From: CAVVSQ01 sp963848825
Lineage (GTDB): Bacteria; Planctomycetota; Planctomycetia; Gemmatales; Gemmataceae
DNA: 64,000 nt
Direction of reading: 5' to 3'
Assembly (NCBI GenBank): GCA_963848825.1
Contig: CAWKFA010000015.1
Coordinates: 186,001 to 250,000 of the forward strand
The position numbers were made by a program, and so were the translations under genes. The notes beneath the pieces were generated by a model that was given only the letters and a program-made list of their open reading frames with translations, ran no database searches and was not told the origin of the DNA. Below, piece by piece: positions 19,901 to 31,100 of this stretch (its first letter is position 1; every line of letters starts with the position of its first letter).

Positions 19901-20737
19901 CCTCCAGATCGGCGAGCAGCATCTCCAGTCGGCCGGACTCGGCCTCGCAGGCGCCGGCGCGCGCGCGCGCTGATCGAGGTCGCCACGCAATTGCTCGATG
20001 ACTTGCAACTCGGCGGCGAGCTTGTCGCTCAGTTGATGGTACTCCTCCAGCCCAAGGTTGAGCCGTAGCGCCTTGAGGCGCTGGGTATATTCCTGATAAC
20101 GCTGTGCCTTGGCGGCCTGAAGCTTGACGCTCCGAAGCTGCTTTTCGACTTCCTCGATAATGTCTTTCAGGCGGAGCAGGTTTTGATCGACGCGTTCGAG
20201 CTTGCGCTGGGTCTCGACCTTCTTGGCCTTGAAGCGGCTGATGCCGGCCGCCTCCTCGAAGATGGTGCGGCGGTCCTTCGTGGAAGCCTGCAGGAGCACA
20301 TCGACCCGGCCCTGCTCGATGATGCAATAGGCGTCATGGCCCGCGCCGGAGCCGAGAAATAGCTCCTTGATGTCCTTGAGTCGGCAGTTCTGGCCATTGA
20401 CGAGATATTCCCCCTCGCCGTCACGATAGACGCGGCGGGTGATCTGGACCTCATCGACCTCGATGGCGAGTTGATGGCGGCGATTGTCGAAGGTCATGGA
20501 GACTTCGGCCAAACCGAGACTGCGCCGCGACGAGGAGCCATTGAAGATCACGTCGGCCATCTCGCCGCCGCGCAGGCTCTTGGCGCTCTGTTCTCCCAAA
20601 ATCCAGCGGACGGCATCGACAATATTGCTTTTGCCGGAACCATTGGGCCCGACGACGCCGGTGATGCCGTCGCCGAAATCGAAGATCGTTTTGTCCGCAA
20701 AGCTTTTGAAGCCGATCAGTTCCAGCCGCTTGAGCAT
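16932..20737 (-). CDS. smc: Chromosome segregation ATPase SMC, one frameshift
   Basis: The start MLKRLELIGFKSFADKTIF (20737) follows an AGGAGG ribosome binding site. The N-terminal head has Walker A (GPNGSGKSN) and FLGSGAGHDAYCIIEQG. Long coiled coils flank a hinge near nt 18950-19250 (GLGTGVREVFNLIEQPAPG). The C-terminal head has the ABC signature LSGGEKTLTAVALLLAIF and Walker B FCILDEVDAALDEANI. The total of about 1,268 residues is normal for SMC. At about 19957-19972 the frame changes inside a run of alternating GC, between GDLDQ and ARAGACEAESGRLE, a typical place for a dinucleotide or single-base indel. SMC compacts and segregates chromosomes together with ScpA and ScpB, which are not in the window. 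Confidence 0.93.
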
Positions 20738-21316
20738 GTGTCCTCCTGCACGCATTCCATGCTGTAAAGGATAGCAAAGGAGGGCGGAATCACCAGTCAT
20801 GAGAGAAATCAGTCAACGAGGGGGCAGCCGGGTTTGATGACCCAATCCAGGGCGCTACGGTTGCCCAGGCGGTATTGGAGTTTCTCAGAGTGGACGACCC
20901 CCCAGAGGACCCCAGGGGGCCAGGGGGCCATGTTTTTACATGGCCCCCTGGCCCCCTGGGTCGGCGTCGTTCATTTTAGGCTAACCCAAGTGCCGCCCAA
21001 GTGTGTTACATTGGCTCCTCCGAGACCCCGGGCCTTTAACTTGGAAAGAGCACACCATGGCGTACAACGTCATATCCGTTGCGCTGCGCCGCCAACTTCG
21101 GAGGCGAAAGAGTAGCCCGCATCCTCCCTGTACAAGCTCGGCTATCGGTAGGTATCTGAGAGTGGAGGACCCCAGGGGGCCAGGGGGCCATGTTTTTATT
21201 TGGCCCCCTGGTCCCCTGGGTCGGCGTCGTTCATTTTAGGCTAACCCAAGCGCCGCCCAAGTGTGTTAGATTGCCTCCTCCGAGACCACGGACATTTATT
21301 TTGGAAAGAGCACACC

Positions 21317-21382
21317 ATGGCGTACAACGTCATGTCCGTACCGCTGTGCGCCGTCAACCTCGGAGGCGAAAGAGTAACTTGA
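21317..21382 (+). CDS. Repeated micro-ORF, copy in unit 2 (21 residues)
   Basis: Each array unit carries GGAAAGAG then ATG. In this unit the ATG opens 21 codons, beginning MAYNVMSVPL and ending VNLGGERVT before TGA. The copy in the next unit has the same length and stop and differs by two residues. The corresponding site in unit 1 (ATG 21057) has lost a base and runs out of frame. Whether the peptide is made is unknown; the ribosome binding site and the preserved length are the only support. Confidence 0.3.
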   Translation: MAYNVMSVPLCAVNLGGERVT

Positions 21383-21579
21383 ATCCTGAATGCACAAGCT
21401 CGGCCTCTCGGCAGGTATCTCAGAGTGGAGTACCCCAGGAGGCCAGGGGGCCATGTTTTTACATGGCCCCCTGGCCCCCTGGGTCGGCGTCGTTCATTTT
21501 AGGCTAACCCAAGCGCCGCCCAAGTGTGTTAGATTGCCTCCTCCGAGACCGCGGACATTTATTTTGGAAAGAGCACACC

Positions 21580-21645
21580 ATGGCGTACAACGTCATGTCC
21601 GTTCCGCTGCGCACCGTCAACCTCGGAGGCGAAAGAGTAACTTGA
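21580..21645 (+). CDS. Repeated micro-ORF, copy in unit 3 (21 residues)
   Basis: This is the second intact copy of the micro-ORF described at 21317-21382, with Arg-Thr in place of Cys-Ala at positions 11-12. It has the same upstream GGAAAGAG and the same stop codon context (GTAACTTGAATCCTGAA). Confidence 0.3.
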   Translation: MAYNVMSVPLRTVNLGGERVT

Positions 21646-21748
21646 ATCCTGAATACACAAGCTCGGCCTCTCGGCAGGTATCTCAGAGTGGAGGACCCCA
21701 GGAGGCCAGGGGGCCATGTTTTTACATGGCCCCCTGGCCCCCTGGGTC

Positions 21749-22150
21749 ATTTGATTAGCGACAATTAGAAATCCCCCGGTTGGCCCATTACCTGGACACT
21801 ACCGGGGAAGAAAGTGTGTTTGAAACCCTGGCCGGGCGTGTCGATGAAGCCAAAGCCGCAGCCGACGAGAGGGTCGGTGGGTCAGCGCGAGTACGCTCGA
21901 CGCCACCCGATAGTGCTTTTTTCGGCTTGGCTGCCCTTGCAAGGTGCGCTGATCTTTTGGGCTTAATGCCTCGGACCTCATTCAGTTTTAGCCGGCTGGC
22001 TCGTTTCCATTTGTCCCTCTTTTCGCTTGACGCACCCATGGCTTTAGAGTCGAATGGTGCTATAAACCCTAGGGAATCTGCCGAAGTTCACGGCGACTCA
22101 GTCTGTGATGCCGGATCGGCCCGGGTAAATGGCTCCCCACAGAAAACGAT
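21749..22150. other. Intergenic region upstream of the giant protein gene
   Basis: A 402-bp stretch without a convincing gene. It contains a 34-bp copy of a dispersed repeat (21875-21908). An open frame from 21780 starts MAHYLDTTGEESVFETLAG, but it runs straight through the repeat and into low-quality sequence, so I do not call it. The promoter of the giant gene should be here, but I see no clear consensus. Confidence 0.5.
21875..21908 (-). repeat. Dispersed repeat, 34-bp partial copy
   Basis: Contains GGGTCAGCGCGAGTACGCTC, the reverse complement of the core shared by the copies at 41509-41549 and 63575-63615, and identical to the right arm at 63679-63719. The match stops at the CGGTGG and CCACCC edges. 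Confidence 0.85.
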
Positions 22151-25100
22151 GTGCTCTCCATGTCGCTAAGTTCCTGGTTGCGCAGGCTGCGGACACAGTT
22201 CCCTGGTCAAACGATACGGCATGCTGGCCGTGCGCATGGCAAAATACACCTTCTCCTCGAGCTTCTCGAAGACCGGCTGGTGCCGGCTGCGCCCGTGAAT
22301 ACCTGGCTGGGCGCCGATGCCTATCCCACCTTCAACCAGGGCCTCATGGGCCAATATTGGCAGGGTCAGAATGGCGGTTCCGGTCCTACGAACACGTTCA
22401 CTGAAACGCAAACGGGCATGATTTTGAAGAGCAGCGGCGCGGCCAGCTGGATCGGCAGTGCCACCTACAGCCCGGCTCAGGTGTTCGCATCGGCGCCGAT
22501 CCCCATGACCGGCATCCTGTCCTTCCCTAACATTGGGGCCAATGGCTTTACGGATAGCCTCGGGAATGTTGACCTCACATTCCCCAATCTGGCCCACAAC
22601 GCCGGCGACGGCAACAACATTGATAACGTCGCGGCGCGGTGGTCCGGCTATCTTTACATTCCCAGCAACGGCATCACCAACAGCAACGGCGCCAACCCGA
22701 TCTCCTTTCGCATCGGCACGCACGACGGCACGGCGCTCTACATTGATGGCGGCACCAGCGGCGCTTCCGGCACCAACTTTACCGCGCCGGGCACCGGCAC
22801 AAACCCACAAATCAATAACAGCGCCTTTCAAAACCCTGTTTTCAAAAGTATCACGCTTAATTTGACGCCTGGCCTGCACGCCATTGACGTCGAGTACTTC
22901 AACGGTACCGGCAATGGGTCGATGATCTTCAATTGGGACCCCCTCGGCGGCAGCGCCCGGGCCAACGTTCCCAGCAGTAACTTCTCAAGGCTGGCCGCCG
23001 CTGCTCCGCCGGCGGGAACCAACGGCGGCAACGGCTGGAGTAACAACTGGAGTGATCCACATAACTGGTCGCTCGGCCGCGCTCCGCAAAACGGCGATAC
23101 CCTCGTCTTCGACACCGGCGCCAGCGGCTTCAATCCCAACAACTTCGCCGGCTCGGGGTCGCCCCTCCTGTCCTCCGACTTTGTTTCCTTGCTGAGCGCC
23201 TCAGGAAACCTGACGCTGGCCTACAATGGCGCCCAGGCTGCGCCTGCGGACCTCGTCACCTTCAACGCCGCCACCGGCCTGGCGAGTTTTACTTACAATA
23301 ATAGCCCATCCAATGCGGATGCCGTCCGTTTTGCCAATTCAACGGGCGTGACCTCCTTTACCTACAACGGAGCCGCCGCCGCGTCGGACCTGCTCAGCGT
23401 CACGCAAGCACAAGGCAGCGTGGCCCTCACCTATAACGGGGCCGCCTCGACAGACGATCTGGTCTCCTTTACGCAGTCCGCCGGCACAATAAACTTGGCG
23501 TACGATTCGACCAGCGCCCCGGCCTCGTTCCCGTTCAACTCGAACACCACCATCGGCCAGTTTCAGGCCTACCTGGCCACCATTCCCGGCCTCGGCGCTG
23601 GCAGCGCCGTCGTTACCGGCAATATGGGCGGGCCCTTCAACGTACATTTTAGCGGCGCTGCTGGCGGCACCAAACTGGCCCTGGTCAGCGGGCCGGCTGT
23701 CATCACGCAGGCCTTCTTCTATTCCCCCTCGACCACGGCGAGCCAGCTGCAAACTTATTTGGCGTCTATTCCCGGCCTCGCCAGTGCGAGCGCTGTGGGT
23801 GTGAATGGCAATGCGGGAGGCCCCTTTACCATCAACTTCGGCGCGGGGCTGGCCGGCGGGGCGAACTTGGTTGTCACAGGACCGGCTACCATAAGCCAAT
23901 CCTTCTTGAATACCCCCGCCACGACGGCGGCGACCTTGCAAACCTATCTGGCTTCGATTCCCGGCCTGGCGCACCCGGAGCGGTTTCGGTAAACGGAACC
24001 CCGGCTAGCGGGCTTTAACGTTAATTTCGGGCCTGGTATCACTGGCGGCGGGCAATTGCTCGCCGCAGGCAATGCCGGCATCAATGTCGGCGCTTTCCTG
24101 AGCGGCGGCACGAACACTTTTGACGGGATCCATTTCAACGCCAGCACCGGTACCACGTCGTTTACCTATAATGGATCGGCCTCCGCTGATGACTTGCTCA
24201 CTTTCAAGCAGGTGCCAGGTTCAACAACTATCACCTATAACGGTGCCGCGGCCAGCGACGACCTGGTCTCCTTCACACAGGGTTCGGGAACGGTTTTGCT
24301 CTCCTATAACGGCGCCAGCGCCCCCGCTTCCTTCTCCTTCACGCCAGCGACCACCGCCGGCCAGTTTCAATCCTACCTGGCTACCATCAACGCCTTGGCC
24401 ACTGCCGGTACGGTTGGCGTGTCGGGAGTGACCGGCGGCCCCTTCAACGTCCATTTCGCGGCGGGACTCACGGGTACCAAGCTGGCGGTTGTTTCCGGCC
24501 CCGCGCGACTGACGCATGGCTTCTCTAATTTCAACTCACCGGCAGTGGCCGTGGCTCTGGGGTCCTATCTCGCCACCATTCCTGGCCTGACCGCCAGCAA
24601 TGCCGTGCAGGTCACCGCCGGCACGGCCGGGGCCTTCAACCTCCACTTTGGACCAAGTATAGTCGGCGGTGCCAAACTTGCCGCCTCGGGCCAGGGCGTC
24701 GTTACCCAGGGCTTTCTCAATACGCCCACCACCACAGCCCTTGAACTACAGAATTATCTTGCTTCCTTACCAGGGTCTAGGGAACCCTGGTGCCGTTTCG
24801 GTGACCGGCACGGCTGCGGCCGACTTCAACGTGGTTTTTGGCCTCGGCGTTACGGGCGGCGCCTTGCTCGGCGCTGCGGTCGGGGGCAACGCCAGCATCA
24901 GCGCCAACGGGTCTTTCACGGCGCCCAGCGCCACGGCCGCCAGCTTTCAGGCTTATCTCGCTTCCTTTCCCGGTCTGTCCGCGCCCGGCGCCGTCAGCGT
25001 CAATAGTTATCAGGGCAGCCCGGGCGGCCCCTACACGGTTTCCTATGGGCCTGGCGTCGCAGGGGATCCGCTCTTGGCCGTGACCGGTGGCGGCGGCGCC

Positions 25101-28100
25101 TTTGTCGTCCCAACTGTCGGGTTGTCATTCTCGCCTACAACAACGCCGGCACAATTTGCAGCCTACCTGTCTACATTGCCCGGTCTGCAAGCTGCCGGCG
25201 CTGTGACCGTGAGCGGCACCAACGGCGGGCCGTTCAACGTCGCCTTCGGGCCCGGCGTAACGGGAGGCAAGTCGCTTGCGGTGATCAATAATGGACCGGC
25301 TACCATTACTCAACAAGTTAATACCGGGACCCCCGGCGCCAACCAGTGGAACCCCGTCAACGACGAGTCCGGCTTAATTCTTAATGGACTGGTCATCAAC
25401 AATAGCGGCGCCGGCGCCGCGCCGTGGTACCTCTCCGGCAATGCGGTGTCCATCAACAATACCGACACGACACTCACGAGCGGCATCACCAACACCACCG
25501 TGGCCTATCCGACCAATCCTGGTGTCGTTCCTCCGGGCAATTCGCCAATTACGACGGTTATCACGCTGGGCCAGAACGCGCCTGTTAATGGACCACTCAC
25601 GTTGAATTCGGCCGCGACCATCACCGACGATGGCCCGGCGCCCACCAGCGTGGTGGGGACGCAAAGCTCGCTCTTGATCACCTCCAATATCAACCTGAAT
25701 GGCAACACTTTGAGCGCCAGCCCCAGCGCGGCCACGACGCTCAGTCAGACGCGGGACACCGGACTGACCGTGCTGGCCGGCACGATCATGAACGCCGACG
25801 TCGTGACCTTCACGGCACCCGACACCGTAACTTTTGCTTACCTGGCCCAACAGGCGGCCGTTCCAGGTTTCATCTACACGGCAGCGACCACGGCAGCGCA
25901 GTTCGCGACCTATCTTGCCACTTTGCCCGGCCTGGCCGCTTTGACGCCGGCCAATGTCTTTGGGCCGAGTGGCGGCCCATTCGTCGTCAATCTTGGTTCC
26001 GCGACTCCGACAGGTACCGCCCTGTCGGTGCTGAGCGGGTCGGCCGTCATTGGCTTCACCAGCATGGCCACCAACAACGCGGTCGTCGAAGCCGGCTACG
26101 GTGTCGTGACTTTGGACGGCAACAATTCTTATGAGGGTAGGACAAGCATTACGAGCGGAGTGCTGGTCGATGGCGCCGCCAACGGACTCGGGAATACGTT
26201 CGGCGCGGGGAAATCGGTGAACCCTTCGAACTCATTCCCTATTCCCGGGCCTCGCCAGTCCCGGTGCCGCCCTTGGTTTGGCGACGGGCGGCGATGCGGC
26301 GACCTACAACTACGACCTTCTGACCTTTGTGGGCGGCGCAGGCACCGTAACACTCTCCTATGCGGGTCAACTGGCGACCCCGGCGGACTTTGCTTATACG
26401 ACCGCTACGACCGCTGCTCAGCTGGCAACTTATCTCACCACGTTGCCCGGCTTGGCGGGTGCCGTTAACGTCATCGGCGCTCCGGGCGGACCCTTTTATG
26501 TAATCTTTGGCGGCGGCGTGGTTGGGGGCAACCTGCTTCAGTACGCCGGCGGACCGGCGGTCATCATCACGCCGTCCAGCGCCGGTATCGCCATCATAGG
26601 CCCCGGCCTGGCAGCCTCGGCGCCGTTTAGCGGCGCTGTCGCCAGCACGGATGGCAGCGCCAACACGCTGGCCGCTCCCCTCACGTTGACAGGCGCCGCG
26701 ACGCTGACGTCCAACCTGGGATCATTGACGCTGACCGGACCACTTACGCTGGGCAGCAACGCCCTGACTTTGGCGGGCTCGAACAACCTTACCCTGAAGG
26801 GCGCCATCAACAGTACCGGCATGGCTTCCCTGACGAAAAACGGCACCGGCACCGCGACACTCGCCCACGACAACTCGGCCTTTGGAACCGGCGGCACCAG
26901 CGGTTTGACTACTGGCCTCGTGGCCGGTGGCGGGATTACCGTAAACAATGGTATTTTGTCCAATACAGCCAACCAGACGCTGGGCGCCGTCACCGACACC
27001 CTCACCTTCGGAGGTGCGGGCAGTTACACTCTCGGCTACAACGGTTTCGCCGCCCCGGATAGCGTCACCTTTGCTGGCACGGGCACTGTAAACTTTGCCT
27101 ACAATGGCGGCACGGCGAGCTTCTTTCAATTACGACAGTGCCACGTCTTCCGCGTTGGCATTCCAGACTTTCCTCGCCGGCCTGCCCGGCTTGACCGCCC
27201 CCGGCGCCGTCACGGTGACGGGAGCGATCGGTGGGCCATTCACCGTGTCCTTCGCGTACGGCATTGCCGGCGGCGGGCGCTGGTCGCGACGGCGGGCTCG
27301 ACAACGGCCACGGTGGGTCAATTCGCCTACACCGCCGCCACCACGGCTGCTCAGCTGCAAGCCTATTTGCTAACGATTCCTGGGCTCGCCAGCCTGCCAG
27401 CAGCCAATGTGATGGCCGGCCCGCCCGGCGTATTTACGATCTATGGCGCCAATATTGCCGTGGTGACGGGTGCGGCGACCAGCGTGACCAGCACCGGCCA
27501 GAACGCGGTAACTGTCGCCAGCGGGGCTTCGCTTGGCTTTAGCGGTGCCAACTACCTCGCTCAGCAGCCGGTCAGCATTGCCGGCGCGGGTGTGGTGAAT
27601 GGCTTGACCACCGACGGCGCCATCGTGGGTTTGGGCGGCACCGCCTATTTCGGGGCGCTCTGCTCCAGAATGGTGACGTGGTTCTCGGAGCAACGGCGGG
27701 CACCGTGACGCTGGGCAACAATGGCGCGCCCCTCAGCACCAGCGCCGGCAACCTTTACCTGGTCGGTACGGGAGGCCTGGTCGTTGTGAATGTGCCGATC
27801 GCCGGCAGTCCACTCGGGTCCGTTGGTGCCGCGGGCGGGACCACCGACAATATCGTCAAGACTGGCAACAGCATGCTCGTCTGACACAAAGCAGCCCAGG
27901 CTTTCTGGGCACAACTACCATCAACGCGGGTATGGTCCAGGCTGGCGCCGACAAGGCCTTTGGCGACGGCAGCCACAGCACCGTGACAGCCTTCTCCGGC
28001 GGCGGCGTCGGTTTGTTCAGCGCGACCAGCCTCAATTACGCCACCAACCAACCGCTGTCGCTGGCCGGCGTGGGCAGCGGCAACGGCGCCCTGGAAAACA

Positions 28101-31100
28101 TCTCCGGCATCAACACTTTTAATGGCGTCTTGTCCTTCACGGGCGCGACGTCCCTTGGAGCAGATGCCGGCACCCTGGTGCTAAGCCAAAACATCAATCA
28201 GAACAATTCCCTCAGCTTCATCGGCGCGGGCAATACGGTGGTTACGGGCGTTATTGGCGGTGCCGGGCCCACGGTGATTCCAGGCCTCGTCGAGAGCCAG
28301 AGCAGCTTGCAGGCAGACTTTAATTCCACCATCGGCAACATCAGCGGCACCGATCAAGTCTTGTCGCCCGTCATGGGGACAACTCGCGCTATCGTGCCGG
28401 GGACCTATGGCTATTACCCGGTGGGGCAGCATATCTGGTCCAACAGCGACACCTGGATTTACCAGGGGCTAATCAATGTACCAAACCTCACCAATGCCAC
28501 CGTCAACTACACCGGTTCCGGACCGGGGTCGCTTCTACTGGCTTATAATGGCCAGACGAGCGCCGCCTTCGCCTTCGATCCCACACCCGTGACGGGTACC
28601 ACCGCAGCCGCTTTTTTGACATACATTCAAAGCTTGCCCGGAATTCCCACCGCCGCCAACCAGGGAGGCAATACCTCCGGCGGCGTCTCGGTAACGGGCA
28701 GCCGGGGCGGACCGTTTACCGTCGTTTTTCCCACCGGCACCGCCGCGGCCAACTTGCTGACCGTGTCTGCCGGTACCGCCAGCATCACCAGGGCAGCCAC
28801 CGGCAAGGGGTTTCTTTCCTTCGCCAAGTCAATCGATGACGATACGCAGATCATGCTCGACGGCGTTGTCGTTTTGCACAGCAATGCCGACGTCCAAAGC
28901 CTGGGCACCGGCGAGCTCACCCTCACCGCCGGTTTTCACGCCATCGATATTCGCGTCTCCAACGGCGGCGGCGTTGGCGGCGCCGATGGTTTGAATACCA
29001 ATGGCTGGACGGGATTTGTGGCCGGCCCGCCTGGAAACAATGTGCTTCCCAATGGCACAACCATTCCCTACGGCAACGGCATCGTTTATCGCATCGACCA
29101 GGGACCCAATGACCCGGCCGGCATTTTTGTCGGCAACCACTTATCGTTCAGTACCGACATCCCTAACGCCACGCCAGGCATCGGCAGCAGCACGAGCGGC
29201 GGCCAAGGCACCGGCGACGCGGCACTTGATTACACCGTGGCTGTCGACCCAGGTAATGGCAACCTCTTTGATGTGCCAGTGACCATCACCAAGGCCGGCC
29301 AGGGAAGCCTGACATTCACTGCCGTCAACAGCTTTGTGGCGCCAATCTCGGTTAATGGCGGTACACTTATCGCGGCCAACAACAACGCCCTGGGTAATAA
29401 CATTCCCGTCGCCGGGGGGTTCGCCGTCACGATCACGTCAGGCGGAGCGCTTGGCTTGCGCTCAGCGCAGGACGTCGTATCTTTTAGCGCGGCGGACACC
29501 GTCACCATGGCTTACGCCGGCGCTCAGGCCAGTCCCAATGCCTTCACCTATACCGCCGCGACGACACCCCAAGTTTTCCAAAATTATCTGGCCACTATTC
29601 CCGGACTGACGGCGAATGGAGCAGTTAGCGTGACCGGTAACAGCGGGGGCCCTTTCACCATCAGCTTTGGGCCGGGCATCGTCGGCGGCCAACAACTCAC
29701 GGTGGCCGGTGCCGGCACGTCTGGCGCAGGTAGGTTCTGCCGCGTTGACCTTGCCTGCCATGACAAGTTTGAGCATCACCGACTCGGGGGCGGCGGGCAA
29801 AGGGGCCATCGAAAACATCGCCGGCAACAATATCATCAACGGCAACATTAGCATTCCGGGCCTCGTCAGCGGTCCCGCCACGATCGGGTCGGACGCGGAC
29901 AACCTCACGCTCAATGGCAGCATTATCCACAGTTCGACGCTGACTTTCGCGGGCGCCGGCAATATCGCGGTCAACGGTATGTTTGCAGGTCAGGGCGTGG
30001 CGCCTGGCCTGCTGGAATCGCAGGCTTCGGGCAATATCTACATCAAGACGCAAACTAGCGCCAACCTCGCGGGTTATGGTTTCGACGCGGCGCTTTACCC
30101 CCTTATGGGGGAAACATGGGCCATTGTTCCCGGCACCTATGGCTTTTATCCAACCGCACAGCATGCCTGGACCAATAACGGGACCTGGCTCTACCAGGGC
30201 TTTATTAACGTACCCAACTTGACGTCGGTCTCCTTCCCCCAATTCACCAATACCACCGCGGCCGCCTTGACACTGGCTTACAATGGCCAGCTCGCCGCGG
30301 CTCCAGGTTTCAGTTATTCATCGACAACCACGGCGGCTGCTTTCCTCAGTTACTTGAATACTCTACCAACGTTCCCGACCAACACAGTTACCGTGACAGG
30401 CCCGAATTTCGGGCCCGCTCAAAACGGCGGCCCGTTCTTCGTCAACTTTGCCAGCGGCACGGCGGCCGCCAATGGCCTCTCCCTGGTCGCCGGCGGTATC
30501 GCGCAGGCAGCGCTAGCAACAGTCCCCACCGGCCTGGGGTACTACTCGTTCGCCAAGTCGATAGATGATAGTGCCTGGATTGCGGTCGACGGCAATGTCG
30601 TGCTGACGTCCACAAATGATAGTGTAAGTGTCGGAACCGGCGAACTTACCTTGACCGCCGGCTGGCACGCGATCGATATTCGCGTGGCCAATGGCACCGG
30701 CGGCGCCGGTGCCAATGGGGCCAACACGAACGGATGGAGCGGTTTCGTGGCTCCCGGGCTCCCGGGAACCGGCCCGGTCGTGCCCAGCACCGGCACTGGC
30801 AATGGTCTCATTTATCGCATCGACGAGGGGCCCAACGATCCGCTGGGCAATACCACCAATAGCGGCAACGCAGCCAACTACACGATTCCTGTCGACAACG
30901 GCACCGGGAACCTGTTTACCTATGCGCTTACCAGCCTGGTCATGAATGGGACTGGCACGGTTGCCTTGAATAATGCCGCCAGCCCGGGCAACGACGCCAT
31001 CACCGTCAACTCCGGCGTCCTGTTGGCCAACACCAACGGCGCCCTGGGCAATACCACCGGCAAGCGCGCTGCCGATCACCGTTTTGGGCGGCACGCTGGC

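Larger units (their letters stand above)
20883..21748 (+). repeat. Tandem array of about 262-bp units with long hairpins
   Basis: Four near-identical hairpins (20908-20962, 21168-21222, 21431-21485, 21692-21748) are spaced 260, 263 and 263 bp apart. Each has a stem of about 24 bp (CCAGGGGGCCATG against CATGGCCCCCTGG, extended outward) around a T-rich loop. Between them lies a conserved spacer with TTCATTTTAGGCTAACCCAA, then GTGTGTTAGATTGCC, then TTGGAAAGAGCACACCATGG and a short coding-like tract. Units 2 and 3 differ at only a few positions, while unit 1 is more diverged. No transposase or known element is visible. Confidence 0.92.

Noticed and set aside
20883..21748. CRISPR array
   Set aside because: Units are about 262 bp and nearly identical throughout, without unique spacers of constant length and without cas genes.
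21780..22169. 129-residue frame upstream of the giant gene
   Set aside because: It runs through a dispersed repeat and overlaps the start of the giant gene. Only the first 30 residues look protein-like, possibly a remnant.
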